A stretch of DNA of 42,081 nucleotides from an uncultured SAR116 cluster alpha proteobacterium (GTDB taxonomy: Bacteria; Pseudomonadota; Alphaproteobacteria; Puniceispirillales; Marisalimonadaceae), in contig CACIRZ010000011.1 in NCBI GenBank assembly GCA_902589185.1, forward strand, positions 1-42,081, given 5' to 3'. The notes below the pieces were generated by a model that had not been told where the DNA came from, ran no database searches, and worked only from the letters and a program-made list of their open reading frames with translations. The position numbers were made by a program, and so were the translations under genes. Numbering within the stretch: position 1 is the first letter of the stretch; each line of letters begins with the position of its first letter. Below are positions 14,258-22,361 of the stretch, piece after piece.

Positions 14258-15355
14258 ATGAAAATAACTAATTTAGAGGTTTACGAATTAAAAATACCAT
14301 TTTCAATAGGCATAAAATCATCCTCAGCTGACTTTTTGAAACAAGATGGAATGGATTTTTGTGTTATCAAAATTGAAACAGATAACGGTATTACTGGTTG
14401 GGGTGACGCATTTTCATTTAATTGTAGAAGAGCTGTTTCAGAAGTAATACTAAATATGGTTAAACCACACCTAATTGGAAAAAACCCACTAGATGTTCAG
14501 AATATAAATTTTGAATTACAAAAAAAGCTCCATCTTTTTGGACGTTATGGGATTACAATGTTCGCAATCAGTGGAGTAGATATAGCTTTGTGGGACATTG
14601 TAGCCAAAAATAGTAATTTACCATTGTGCAATGTTTTAGGATCAGCGGGTATTAAAAAGATACCCGCATATGCAAGTTTATGGCGCTATGAAAATAAGGA
14701 GGCAGTTAAAGATAGATGTTCATCCGCCAAAAATTTGGGATATAATTATATAAAATTACATGAAGTGTTTACATCCGAAGTTAGAGCAGCTAGGGAAGCA
14801 CTTGGTGAAGAGATCCCAATTATGGTTGATACAAATTGTCCGTGGACAAAAGATGAAGCAAGACAAATACTAAATACTTGGGAGGAATTTAATTTATATT
14901 GGGTTGAAGAACCTATAAATCCACCAGAAGATTTTGAAAGTTTGTCTAATATTAGATCTGAGTCACTTATTCCATTAGCAGCAGGAGAAAATGCTTGTAC
15001 ATCATTTGAATTTAAAAAAATGTTTGAAGCTGAAGCTGTTGATTATGCCCAACCAAGTGTAACAAAAGTTGGTGGTATCACTGAATTTAATAAAGTTGTT
15101 TCAATTTCTCAAAGTTATGGAGTACAGGTCATGCCTCATTCTCCTTATTTTGGGCCAGGGTTTTTAGCCACATTGCATCTTGCTCAATCAATGCCTAATC
15201 CAGGACTTTTAGAGAGATTTTTTATTGACCTTGAGGCTTATCTATATCCTGAAGATATTTTTACTCCGAAAGATGGTTTTTTTAAAATTAATGGTGGTAT
15301 AGGATTGGGATATGATCCTGATGTAAATGTATTAAAAGACTACATTGTAAAATAA
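14258..15355 (+). CDS. Mandelate racemase/muconate lactonizing enzyme family protein (enolase superfamily)
   Basis: A 365-residue metal-dependent enzyme that would abstract a proton alpha to a carboxylate, typically to dehydrate or epimerise a sugar acid. The capping domain (1-120) is followed by a (beta/alpha)8 barrel. Mg ligands are Asp191 (IMVDTN), Glu217 (YWVEEP) and Glu244 (AAGENA). The barrel-end base candidates are Lys166 in YIKLHE and His294 in VMPHSP. The usual Lys-x-Lys of the racemase group is Lys166-x-His168 here. His294 suggests the His/Asp acid-base side is kept. The substrate is not readable. It is the last gene of the rightward operon and ends two bases from the convergent DUF3726 gene. 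Confidence 0.88.
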   Translation: MKITNLEVYELKIPFSIGIKSSSADFLKQDGMDFCVIKIETDNGITGWGDAFSFNCRRAVSEVILNMVKPHLIGKNPLDVQNINFELQKKLHLFGRYGITMFAISGVDIALWDIVAKNSNLPLCNVLGSAGIKKIPAYASLWRYENKEAVKDRCSSAKNLGYNYIKLHEVFTSEVRAAREALGEEIPIMVDTNCPWTKDEARQILNTWEEFNLYWVEEPINPPEDFESLSNIRSESLIPLAAGENACTSFEFKKMFEAEAVDYAQPSVTKVGGITEFNKVVSISQSYGVQVMPHSPYFGPGFLATLHLAQSMPNPGLLERFFIDLEAYLYPEDIFTPKDGFFKINGGIGLGYDPDVNVLKDYIVK

Positions 15356-15356
15356 A

Positions 15357-15977
15357 TTAATATCCTGCCCCAGATTTGGACGTTTCACTTTCTGGAACAT
15401 AAGTCTCAAAAGCCATTGATTTCAATCTTTCCCAACATTTATCGTTAAGATTAGTTACTTCTTTATTTTTTTTTAAACTAGTAAATTTAGTATTTTTTTC
15501 CTCTATATTATTATATGTTTTTAAGGAAGAATAAATTGTAACTTTAGTATCTAGATTTGAATTAACATATAATTTTTTTTCTTTTGTAAATGCAATTATC
15601 TCTTTTTGCTCATTTTCTAATGTTAAATTAATTTGTTGTTCTTCTGCAATTATTCCCATAGCCGCAAGTAAAAATTTTGAGTTATCTATATAGCCCTTCC
15701 AAGTAATTTTGTTTGCAGAAACATATTCTACTAACAGCAATCCCAATAAAGCAGTAGCTAATGGTTTTTTGTTTGTATTTTTATTAATTGAAATACTTAT
15801 TTTATTATTTTTATAAAGGTCTGCTGTTTTTAAAATTGATCCAAGAAAATATTGACCGTGTTTTGCCAACCATTTTGATTTGTTTGCACAGTCTTTAGCT
15901 AGACTCCATTCAATATTAACACTTCTGAGTGCTTTATAAGTTTCTGAGTATACCTCATTTAAAGATACACTGATCAT
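15357..15977 (-). CDS. DUF3726-family protein
   Basis: A 206-residue soluble protein of unknown function. The N-terminal stretch MISVSLNEVYSETYKALRSV and the following WSLAKDCANKSKWLAKHG match the DUF3726 pattern as I remember it. The C-terminus (WERLKSMAFETYVPES, then SGAGY) matches the family's conserved ending. I chose the ATG at 15977: it lies two bases after the stop of the upstream gene and begins exactly at the family N-terminus, whereas an ATG at 16010 would add 11 residues overlapping that gene. The near-touching genes suggest translational coupling. The partner upstream is a 567-residue protein of unknown function, preceded by an M19 dipeptidase-like gene. Confidence 0.72.
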   Translation of the reverse strand: MISVSLNEVYSETYKALRSVNIEWSLAKDCANKSKWLAKHGQYFLGSILKTADLYKNNKISISINKNTNKKPLATALLGLLLVEYVSANKITWKGYIDNSKFLLAAMGIIAEEQQINLTLENEQKEIIAFTKEKKLYVNSNLDTKVTIYSSLKTYNNIEEKNTKFTSLKKNKEVTNLNDKCWERLKSMAFETYVPESETSKSGAGY

Positions 15978-15979
15978 AA

Positions 15980-17683
15980 TTATACATTTGGTAAATTGGG
16001 AAAAAGCCAATTATTTACATTTGTTTTCCATAATTCATTTGGCATTGGGGCTCCTTGAAATAGAGTTATTCTTGTCCATAGATCAGACTTAGGATCAAAC
16101 TTTGAGGCTCCAAAAAAACTTAATTTACATCTTAAAATATCAATTGGCTTCATATCTTTACCAATTAAATTATTTTGTATTTCACTGTATGGTAGTGATT
16201 TATTTATTATTATTCTCTGAATTATATTTCTTAATTCTGGTTGATTTACCATTACTTCAGAAGCTGTCATATCATAAGGTAATTTATTCAGAATATTTAA
16301 TGTTTTTTTTATCTGATGAGCAATATCAAAAGGGAGTTGTTTATCTATTCCAGCATCTTTTTTTGTAATACCTAGACGTGGTTCTAATTTTGTTTGAGAA
16401 GTATACCAGAAACAATAATTTTCTGCAGGTTTGGTGGTGTCTATTTCAAGGGCCCATTTATAATTATCTTTAATTATATTTAAAATATCATTGACGTTAA
16501 AACCTATTAACACAGATTTTTGTTCTTTTGCTCCCATATCATTTATTAAGTCTTCAAATAACTCAGGAAATGGTTCAATAAAGACAGAGTTAAGAATTTC
16601 TTGTGTTTCTAAAGTGATATCATCTTTATAAAAATCAAAAAGAGTTTTTATAGGATAATTAAAATTCAAAATTTTAGTAAGATTTGTATTTTGTAAAATT
16701 TTTTTCAGGTCTAAATTAAGTTCATTAATCTTTTTTGACTGAAGTTGATCATCAACTTTCCATTGTAAGCTGTATTTGAATGCTTGATGGATATAGTTAA
16801 CAATTTTATTTTGTGTTTTTTTATCTAATCTCTTTATTGAGAAAACTCTTGATATGGCTATTTCTCTGTTGTAGATCCATTGATGGATTAATTCTTGATG
16901 ATTTACAAGAAATGGGGCCATCCCTAAACCTGTTGCATTGCCAACTCCTAAATGTTTTGCAAGATGTTTAGAAAGAGTTAGAGACTTTTTACCTCCTCTT
17001 TTTTTAGCTAAAAAATTAATTAATTCTATTGAAAAATATCTAATTAGATATACGGTCAACATTTCTGCTTGAAAAGGTTTTTCTAAAAATTCATTGCCTT
17101 TGGTATTAGAAAAATCTCCAATTCCAAATTTACCATTGCCATATACTGCAGTAGTTCTAATAAGATAACCTACATCATTAATCAGTTTTGCTGATGGCTG
17201 TTTTCCAATTGATAAATCATTTAATACTTTTTCAAATATTCTTTGAGACTTGTTAGCTCTACTTAAAGTTAACTGTTTTGAATTGTGTCTTCCTGATTCC
17301 TGTATTTTCAAATTTTTGGATAATTGATTTATTTCATTTTTATTTGGAACACCCTTAAAAAGTGAGAAAGTCATATCCCATTTCTCAGCTATAACTCTGT
17401 CAGTTCTTTCTTCATCATTTATAGAATGACAAAAGATTATGAGTGACAAAATTTCTTTTTTAAAAATTATTTTAATAATAGCGCTTCCAATCCCACTATT
17501 ATCAATATCCCATTGGTGAATTTCTATTTTACTTTTTTGATACTTAAGATCATCTATAAGACGCCTTGTGAAAGATAGTCGTGTTTGATGAAAGCTTCCT
17601 AATCTATCAAGCTTCATCACTGTTGAGGGTGGTCTAACAGGATGATTATAGTCCAAATTAATTTTAGTGTTTTTAAAGCTCAT
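15980..17683 (-). CDS. Conserved hypothetical protein, 567 residues, partner of DUF3726
   Basis: I cannot assign a family. The protein is soluble, with no signal peptide or clear membrane segment. It is basic at the start (HPVRPPSTVMKLDRLGSFHQ, then RLSFTRRLIDDL). Recognisable stretches are VGYLIRTTAVYGNGKFGIGDF near residue 170, a polar His-rich patch LSKHLAKHLGVGNATGLGMAPFLVNHQELIHQW near residue 250, and an acidic N-terminal domain with HQWDIDNSGIGSA. The middle patch, combining Gly-Asn-Ala-Thr-Gly and Asn-His, looks like a binding or active site. It starts 4 bases after the M19-like gene and runs into the DUF3726 gene with a 2-base gap, so these three very likely form one operon and may act together. 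Confidence 0.7.
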   Translation of the reverse strand: MSFKNTKINLDYNHPVRPPSTVMKLDRLGSFHQTRLSFTRRLIDDLKYQKSKIEIHQWDIDNSGIGSAIIKIIFKKEILSLIIFCHSINDEERTDRVIAEKWDMTFSLFKGVPNKNEINQLSKNLKIQESGRHNSKQLTLSRANKSQRIFEKVLNDLSIGKQPSAKLINDVGYLIRTTAVYGNGKFGIGDFSNTKGNEFLEKPFQAEMLTVYLIRYFSIELINFLAKKRGGKKSLTLSKHLAKHLGVGNATGLGMAPFLVNHQELIHQWIYNREIAISRVFSIKRLDKKTQNKIVNYIHQAFKYSLQWKVDDQLQSKKINELNLDLKKILQNTNLTKILNFNYPIKTLFDFYKDDITLETQEILNSVFIEPFPELFEDLINDMGAKEQKSVLIGFNVNDILNIIKDNYKWALEIDTTKPAENYCFWYTSQTKLEPRLGITKKDAGIDKQLPFDIAHQIKKTLNILNKLPYDMTASEVMVNQPELRNIIQRIIINKSLPYSEIQNNLIGKDMKPIDILRCKLSFFGASKFDPKSDLWTRITLFQGAPMPNELWKTNVNNWLFPNLPNV

Positions 17684-17687
17684 CTTT

Positions 17688-18659
17688 TTAAACTGACCTA
17701 AATGAATTCTTGAAAAAATTTAACCAATTTTTACCTTTAATTTTATCAACTTCTTCTTCATTAAAGCCAATATCTTTTAACCCAGTTATAATATTATGCC
17801 AGTCTCTATTATCTCTAAACCAAGTTGGCATTTTTGGAAAACCTGGATTAGAAGCTGAGCCTTCACCATAATCAATATTTTTGGTCCATCTACCCACTCT
17901 CATCCATTCTACAATACTATCAGGTTGATCTTGGCATAAATCTGATCCGAAACCTACATTATTAATTCCCATAATATCAACTGTTTTTGCTATCATTGAA
18001 CAAAAATCCTCTAACGTACAACTGCTACTTTTATTTAGATGATGTGGATAAAGTGAAAATCCCAAAATTCCATCGCTTTCAGCAAGTATTGATAAAATAT
18101 TATTAGATTTATTTCTTTTAGCAGGATGCCAAAAAGATGGGTTGGCGTGACTTATAACAATTGGTCTTTCGGATGATTCAATAGCTTGCAGAGTTGATTT
18201 TTCAGAAGAATGAGACATATCTACAACCATTCCCACTCTATTCATTTCTCTTATTACTTCTTTACCCATTCTAGTAATACCTGGATCATTTTCTTCATAA
18301 CAACCGGTGGCTAATAACGATTGATTATTATATGAAAGTTGCATAAACCTTCCGCCAAGTCTGTGAAGAATTTCAACCAAGCCTATGTCATCTTCAATAG
18401 GTGACGGATTTTGAAATCCAAAAATTATTGCTGTTTTATTTAGTTTTTTTGCTTGCTCGACATCCTCCGCAAAATATGCTGGCATTATAAGTGAAGGATA
18501 TTGTTCAAACCATCTATTCCATTGTTCAAAATTTGAAACTGTTTCTCTGAATTGTTCATGATAAGAAATTGTTACGTGTATAGCGGTGACATTAGAATTT
18601 CTTAACTCACGGAAAATTTTTTCAGACCAATTACAATATTGTAAACCATCAATAAGCAT
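17688..18659 (-). CDS. M19 (renal/membrane dipeptidase-like) protein with altered metal site
   Basis: A 323-residue TIM-barrel protein of the peptidase M19 fold. Family landmarks kept are His150 (VVDMSHSS), His171 (IVISHANPS) and Asp240 (VGFGSDLCQ), plus LGGRFMQLSYNNQSLLATG. The first metal site is lost: the usual His-x-Asp near the N-terminus is Leu6-Gln7-Tyr8 (MLIDGLQYCNW), and the bridging Glu is replaced by Gln83 (FGFQNP). A normal dinuclear zinc dipeptidase is therefore unlikely; a mononuclear hydrolase or a different reaction is possible. There is no signal peptide. It is the first gene of the leftward trio with the 567-residue protein and DUF3726, and it is divergent from the aldo/keto reductase gene. 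Confidence 0.82.
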   Translation of the reverse strand: MLIDGLQYCNWSEKIFRELRNSNVTAIHVTISYHEQFRETVSNFEQWNRWFEQYPSLIMPAYFAEDVEQAKKLNKTAIIFGFQNPSPIEDDIGLVEILHRLGGRFMQLSYNNQSLLATGCYEENDPGITRMGKEVIREMNRVGMVVDMSHSSEKSTLQAIESSERPIVISHANPSFWHPAKRNKSNNILSILAESDGILGFSLYPHHLNKSSSCTLEDFCSMIAKTVDIMGINNVGFGSDLCQDQPDSIVEWMRVGRWTKNIDYGEGSASNPGFPKMPTWFRDNRDWHNIITGLKDIGFNEEEVDKIKGKNWLNFFKNSFRSV

Positions 18660-18735
18660 GTAAAAAAAATATCATATTTATTTATTATGGTGAATTATTA
18701 AATTTCTCTATTTTTTTAAATAGAATTACTTGTTA

Positions 18736-18765
18736 TTGGTTAAATTTTTTATTATTCAATATAAA
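18736..18765 (+). promoter_or_regulatory. Predicted promoter of the aldo/keto reductase gene
   Basis: TTGGTT at 18736-18741 and TATAAA at 18760-18765 are separated by 18 bases. The implied start near 18772 leaves a 25-base leader with AAGGA at 18786-18790 before the TTG start. A small inverted repeat CTATTT-TTTT-AAATAG lies at 18708-18723, just upstream. Confidence 0.5.
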
Positions 18766-18785
18766 TAACATCATTTTTTTTAAGT

Positions 18786-18799
18786 AAGGAATTTAATTG
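18786..18799 (+). promoter_or_regulatory. Ribosome-binding site and TTG start of the aldo/keto reductase
   Basis: AAGGA at 18786-18790 lies 6 bases before a TTG at 18797. The residues that follow (NYKYLGNSDLKVS) are the canonical N-terminus of this enzyme class, which confirms the non-ATG start. Confidence 0.75.
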
Positions 18800-19843
18800 A
18801 ATTATAAATATTTAGGTAATTCTGACTTAAAGGTCTCAACGTATTGCCTTGGTACTATGACATATGGAGAAACAACTTCAGAAGAGGATGGTCATTATCA
18901 ATTAGATGAGTCAGTAGCATCAGGAATTAATTTTATTGATACAGCTGAAATGTATCCTACATGTCCCTTAAGACCCGAAACCACTGGTGATACTGAAATC
19001 ATAGTTGGAAATTGGATAACAAAAAATAAATCTAAAAGATCTTCGATAGTCCTTGCAACTAAAGTTTCTGGTAAAGGCTATATGGCAGTAAGAAATGGTG
19101 AAGGCATAAACGCTAAATCTGTAAAAATTGCAATTGAAGGAAGTTTGAAAAAACTTCAAACTGATTATATTGATCTCTATCAATTACATTGGCCAAATAG
19201 GGGATCTTATCATTTTAGACAAAATTGGAATTATGATCCAACCAAACAAAATAATAAAGAGGTTAAGGAAAATCTTCGAGGTGTAATAAATTCTTTATCT
19301 GAACTTCAGAAAGAAGGAAAATTTAGATATCTTGGTCTGTCAAACGAAACCTGTTGGGGTACATTACAATTTATTAAATTTTTAAAAGACTTTCCAAACC
19401 TAAAGTTAGTTTCCACTCAAAATGAATATAGCTTACTGTGCAGATTATACGATTTAGATATGGCTGAAATGTCTCACCATGAAAATATAAGCTTACTTGC
19501 TTATTCACCACTCGCAGGTGGGTTTTTAACTGGTAAATACATGAATGATAATGTACCTAATAATTCAAGATTATCTAGAGTACCTAGTTTGTTTGGAAGA
19601 ATTAATGAAAATTCTTCCTTAGCAGTCTCTGAATATGTGTCATTAGCTAAAAAATATCAAATTGATCCAGTGCACATGGCTATAGCTTTTTGTAATCAGA
19701 GACCTTTTATGGGGTCAGTCATTTTTGGTGCAACTGACAATGCACAATTTAAAAATATTTTAAAAGGTGTAGATGTTGTGCTTTCTGAGGAAATGATGTT
19801 GGAAATTAATCAATTATATAAAAAATTTCCAATTACTTTCTAG
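18797..19843 (+). CDS. Aldo/keto reductase (Tas-like)
   Basis: A 348-residue NADPH-dependent oxidoreductase of the aldo/keto reductase family. The catalytic tetrad is complete: Asp48 and Tyr53 (NFIDTAEMYP), Lys89 (LATKVSG) and His131 (YQLHWPNR). The cofactor-binding C-terminal part (SVIFGATDNAQFKNIL) is also present. The loop CPLRPETTGDTE and the HWPNRGSYHFRQNW segment are characteristic of the Tas subgroup, in which the physiological substrate is poorly known. It begins with TTG, supported by AAGGA 6 bases upstream, and has its own predicted promoter. Its stop is directly followed by the stop of the convergent serine hydrolase gene. It has no obvious operon partner. Confidence 0.88.
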   Translation: MNYKYLGNSDLKVSTYCLGTMTYGETTSEEDGHYQLDESVASGINFIDTAEMYPTCPLRPETTGDTEIIVGNWITKNKSKRSSIVLATKVSGKGYMAVRNGEGINAKSVKIAIEGSLKKLQTDYIDLYQLHWPNRGSYHFRQNWNYDPTKQNNKEVKENLRGVINSLSELQKEGKFRYLGLSNETCWGTLQFIKFLKDFPNLKLVSTQNEYSLLCRLYDLDMAEMSHHENISLLAYSPLAGGFLTGKYMNDNVPNNSRLSRVPSLFGRINENSSLAVSEYVSLAKKYQIDPVHMAIAFCNQRPFMGSVIFGATDNAQFKNILKGVDVVLSEEMMLEINQLYKKFPITF

Positions 19844-21049
19844 TTACACTAAAGCATTTCCAATTTCTTTGAAAACAGAGAACATCAACTCTTCTGTTTT
19901 TATATTAATTGGATCGGATGCTGACGACATTCTAATTATTGTAAGTTCTTTTTTAGGGTTAATCCAAATATTTTGACCATGTATACCTATTGCACAGAAT
20001 TCATTTTCTTCAAAACCTGTTTGATACCATTTTGATCTATAATTTCCATTAGGAAATCTTTTTAAATCATCTTGATTTAAGTAACATGAGTTATCTTCAT
20101 AATTCTTAATATCATTTATCCAGTTTTCTGGTACTATTTGACCATTTTTGTTTGCACCATTTGTACGTACCATTTCTGAAATTAATAATAAGTCGTATGG
20201 TGATATACTTATTCCGCCAGCTGATCTAGTTGCTCCAAATCTATCTAGTGTCACATTAGCATCATTTATTATTCCTGAGGGTTTGAATAATAAATCAGAT
20301 ATAATTTTAGAATACTTCTCTCCTGAAACTCTTTCAATTATCCAACCCAACAAATCACTATGTGGAGAGCAATAATGATATTTTTTTCCATGTAGATGCA
20401 TAGATTTTGGCAAATTTGAAAGAAATTCATGTAAACCACTTAAATGTGCCACATCATTATTTGAATGTATATCCCATCCTGTAGAGGATCTATATTGTTG
20501 AAATATTTCAGCTTTTCCTGAATAATCTTCTATAAAATTAGATGCCACATTCATATCAAGGATATTTCTTATAGTCGCATCTTCATAAGCTGAACCAATT
20601 GTTTCTGGCAAAATTTTAGTTACGGAAGTATTCACATCAATTAATTTTTTACTTACTAAAATACCTGTCAACAAACTAGTAAGTGATTTGGAAATTGAAA
20701 ATATAATGTGAGGTGTTTCACAAGTTGTAAAATTATTAAAAAATTCAAAAACTAATTTCCCTTTGTGCATAACAAGGAAACTGTCAGTATTACAATCAAC
20801 TAAAATATCTTTTAATTTTTTTTCAGTATTATTATGAGAAATCTCTATATCATTTAAGTCTAACAATTTTTTGATAACATCTATTCTTTGTTTGGGATCA
20901 AACATAATTGGTGACGTTGGAATGATACTTCTCACATTCACAAATGCCCAAATATTATATGGATATTTTCTCCAATTTTCTAACGTAACTTGGTATTCTT
21001 GTGGTGGAGGACTACCTTTCATAATTTTATTCGCATCTAATTTAATCAT
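19844..21049 (-). CDS. Serine hydrolase, beta-lactamase class C/esterase-like
   Basis: A 401-residue protein of the beta-lactamase-related (PF00144-type) fold. The nucleophile motif Ser118-x-x-Lys121 is in IIFSISKSLTSLLTG. The second motif is likely the Tyr in KYHYCSPHSDLLGWIIE (Tyr-x-Ser), and a His-Gly pair (GIHGQNIWINP) replaces the third-motif KTG. There is no signal peptide, so a cytoplasmic esterase or amidase is more likely than a penicillin-resistance enzyme. Alphaproteobacteria often carry such genes within catabolic regions, but no physiological substrate can be inferred. It is divergent from the threonine ammonia-lyase gene, and its end touches the aldo/keto reductase end. Confidence 0.82.
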   Translation of the reverse strand: MIKLDANKIMKGSPPPQEYQVTLENWRKYPYNIWAFVNVRSIIPTSPIMFDPKQRIDVIKKLLDLNDIEISHNNTEKKLKDILVDCNTDSFLVMHKGKLVFEFFNNFTTCETPHIIFSISKSLTSLLTGILVSKKLIDVNTSVTKILPETIGSAYEDATIRNILDMNVASNFIEDYSGKAEIFQQYRSSTGWDIHSNNDVAHLSGLHEFLSNLPKSMHLHGKKYHYCSPHSDLLGWIIERVSGEKYSKIISDLLFKPSGIINDANVTLDRFGATRSAGGISISPYDLLLISEMVRTNGANKNGQIVPENWINDIKNYEDNSCYLNQDDLKRFPNGNYRSKWYQTGFEENEFCAIGIHGQNIWINPKKELTIIRMSSASDPINIKTEELMFSVFKEIGNALV

Positions 21050-21089
21050 TTACTATCTCTATAAAACTTGGTTGAAAATATAATTACAT

Positions 21090-21126
21090 TTGACAAATAT
21101 CTAATTTAAACATACCCCATTATAAT
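21090..21126 (+). promoter_or_regulatory. Possible promoter of the threonine ammonia-lyase gene
   Basis: A perfect TATAAT lies at 21121-21126, placing transcription start near 21133 and leaving a short leader of about 16 bases before the ATG at 21149. A perfect TTGACA occurs at 21090-21095, but its spacing to TATAAT is 25 bases, too long for a standard sigma70 pair. Only the -10 element is therefore well supported. Confidence 0.4.
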
Positions 21127-21148
21127 CTTAAACAGTAAAGAGATACTA

Positions 21149-22360
21149 ATGAATTTAACATTTAACGATATTAAAAACATTCATAAAAAAATTAGACACA
21201 ATGTGAAATGGACTGAAACAACGTTCACATCTTCTATTTCAGAAAAACTAGGTATTGATACTTTTTTAAAGTTAGAAAATAGACAGTATACTGGTGCATT
21301 TAAAATAAGAGGCTCTTATTCAAAATTATTATCTTTGTCAGAAGTAGAAAAAAAAGCTGGGGTAGTTGCCATGTCAGCTGGCAATCATGCGCAGGGATTA
21401 GCGTATATTTCTAATAAAATGAATATTAAATCAAATATTGTTATGCCTGAAGGTACACCATTTACTAAAATTAGAAGGACACAAAATTTTGGCGGTAATG
21501 TAATTATCAATGGTCAAGATTTAAATGAATCATATCAACACGTTCAGGACTTAATATCAAACAATGGATTTATAGAGGTACATCCATACAATGACTTTAA
21601 CGTAATTTCAGGACAAGGTACAATTTCATATGAAATGATTACCGATTGTAATGAAATTGACGTTTTGTTAGTTCCTGTAGGTGGAGGGGGGTTAATTGCA
21701 GGTTGCTCATTAGCAGCTAAACATATGAAAAAGGATATTGAAGTTATAGGTGTGGAATCTGATCTCTACCCGTCATTGTCTAACAAAATGTTTAATAAGA
21801 AATCAAGGTGTAAGGGTTCCACTCTAGCAGAAGGTATTGCAGTAGCAGAAATAGGTGAAATTCCTTTTTCAATATTAAAGGATTTTGTTGATGATGTTTT
21901 AACTGTTTCTGATAAATCTATTGAAAGAGCAATTGCAATGTTAGCAGAGCATGAAAAAATAGTTGTTGAAGGAGCTGGTGCTACAGGTTTAGCAGCTTTA
22001 TTGCAACATGGAACAAAGTTTAAAAATAAAAAAGTTGGAATTGTCATCTGTGGGGGTAATATTGACTCTAAAGTATTATCTTCAATTTTGATGAGAGATC
22101 TAGTGAGATCAGGTCAAGTAACAACTTTGGGTATTACCATGCCTGACAAACCAGGCCAATTGCAGATAATTTCTAAAATCTGCGCTGTAAACGGGGCAAA
22201 CGTCTTGCAAGTTGAACACAGTAGGTTTGCAATGGATTTATCGGCTAGTTTAGCAAAATTAAATATAACTATTGAAACACAGAATGCTTCTCATCTTAAA
22301 AAAATTATAAAAGAAATTGAGATCAACGATTTGCCAGTCAATATAGAAGGTATAATTTAA
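21149..22360 (+). CDS. ilvA: Threonine ammonia-lyase with C-terminal ACT domain
   Basis: A PLP enzyme converting threonine (and serine) to the 2-oxoacid and ammonia; 2-oxobutyrate feeds isoleucine synthesis. The PLP lysine is Lys52 in GAFKIRGSYSKL. Other fold-type II features are SAGNHAQGLAY, GGGGLIAGCSLAA and the terminal ICGGNIDS. Residues from about 328 form one ACT-like domain (LGITMPDKPGQLQIISKICAVNGANVLQVEH). At 403 residues it matches the one-ACT form common in alphaproteobacteria rather than the two-ACT E. coli IlvA of about 514 residues, so a catabolic (TdcB-like) role is also possible. It is preceded by an AAGAGA ribosome-binding site. Its stop lies one base from the convergent metallophosphoesterase. 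Confidence 0.88.
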   Translation: MNLTFNDIKNIHKKIRHNVKWTETTFTSSISEKLGIDTFLKLENRQYTGAFKIRGSYSKLLSLSEVEKKAGVVAMSAGNHAQGLAYISNKMNIKSNIVMPEGTPFTKIRRTQNFGGNVIINGQDLNESYQHVQDLISNNGFIEVHPYNDFNVISGQGTISYEMITDCNEIDVLLVPVGGGGLIAGCSLAAKHMKKDIEVIGVESDLYPSLSNKMFNKKSRCKGSTLAEGIAVAEIGEIPFSILKDFVDDVLTVSDKSIERAIAMLAEHEKIVVEGAGATGLAALLQHGTKFKNKKVGIVICGGNIDSKVLSSILMRDLVRSGQVTTLGITMPDKPGQLQIISKICAVNGANVLQVEHSRFAMDLSASLAKLNITIETQNASHLKKIIKEIEINDLPVNIEGII

Positions 22361-22361
22361 T

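Noticed and set aside
15978-16010. Longer N-terminus for the DUF3726 protein starting at 16010
   Set aside because: It would overlap the upstream gene, and the added residues lie before the family's conserved start at MISVSLNE.
21090-21126. TTGACA plus TATAAT as a perfect consensus promoter for the threonine ammonia-lyase gene
   Set aside because: Both hexamers are perfect but 25 bases apart; sigma70 needs about 17. Only the -10 part is kept, with low confidence.
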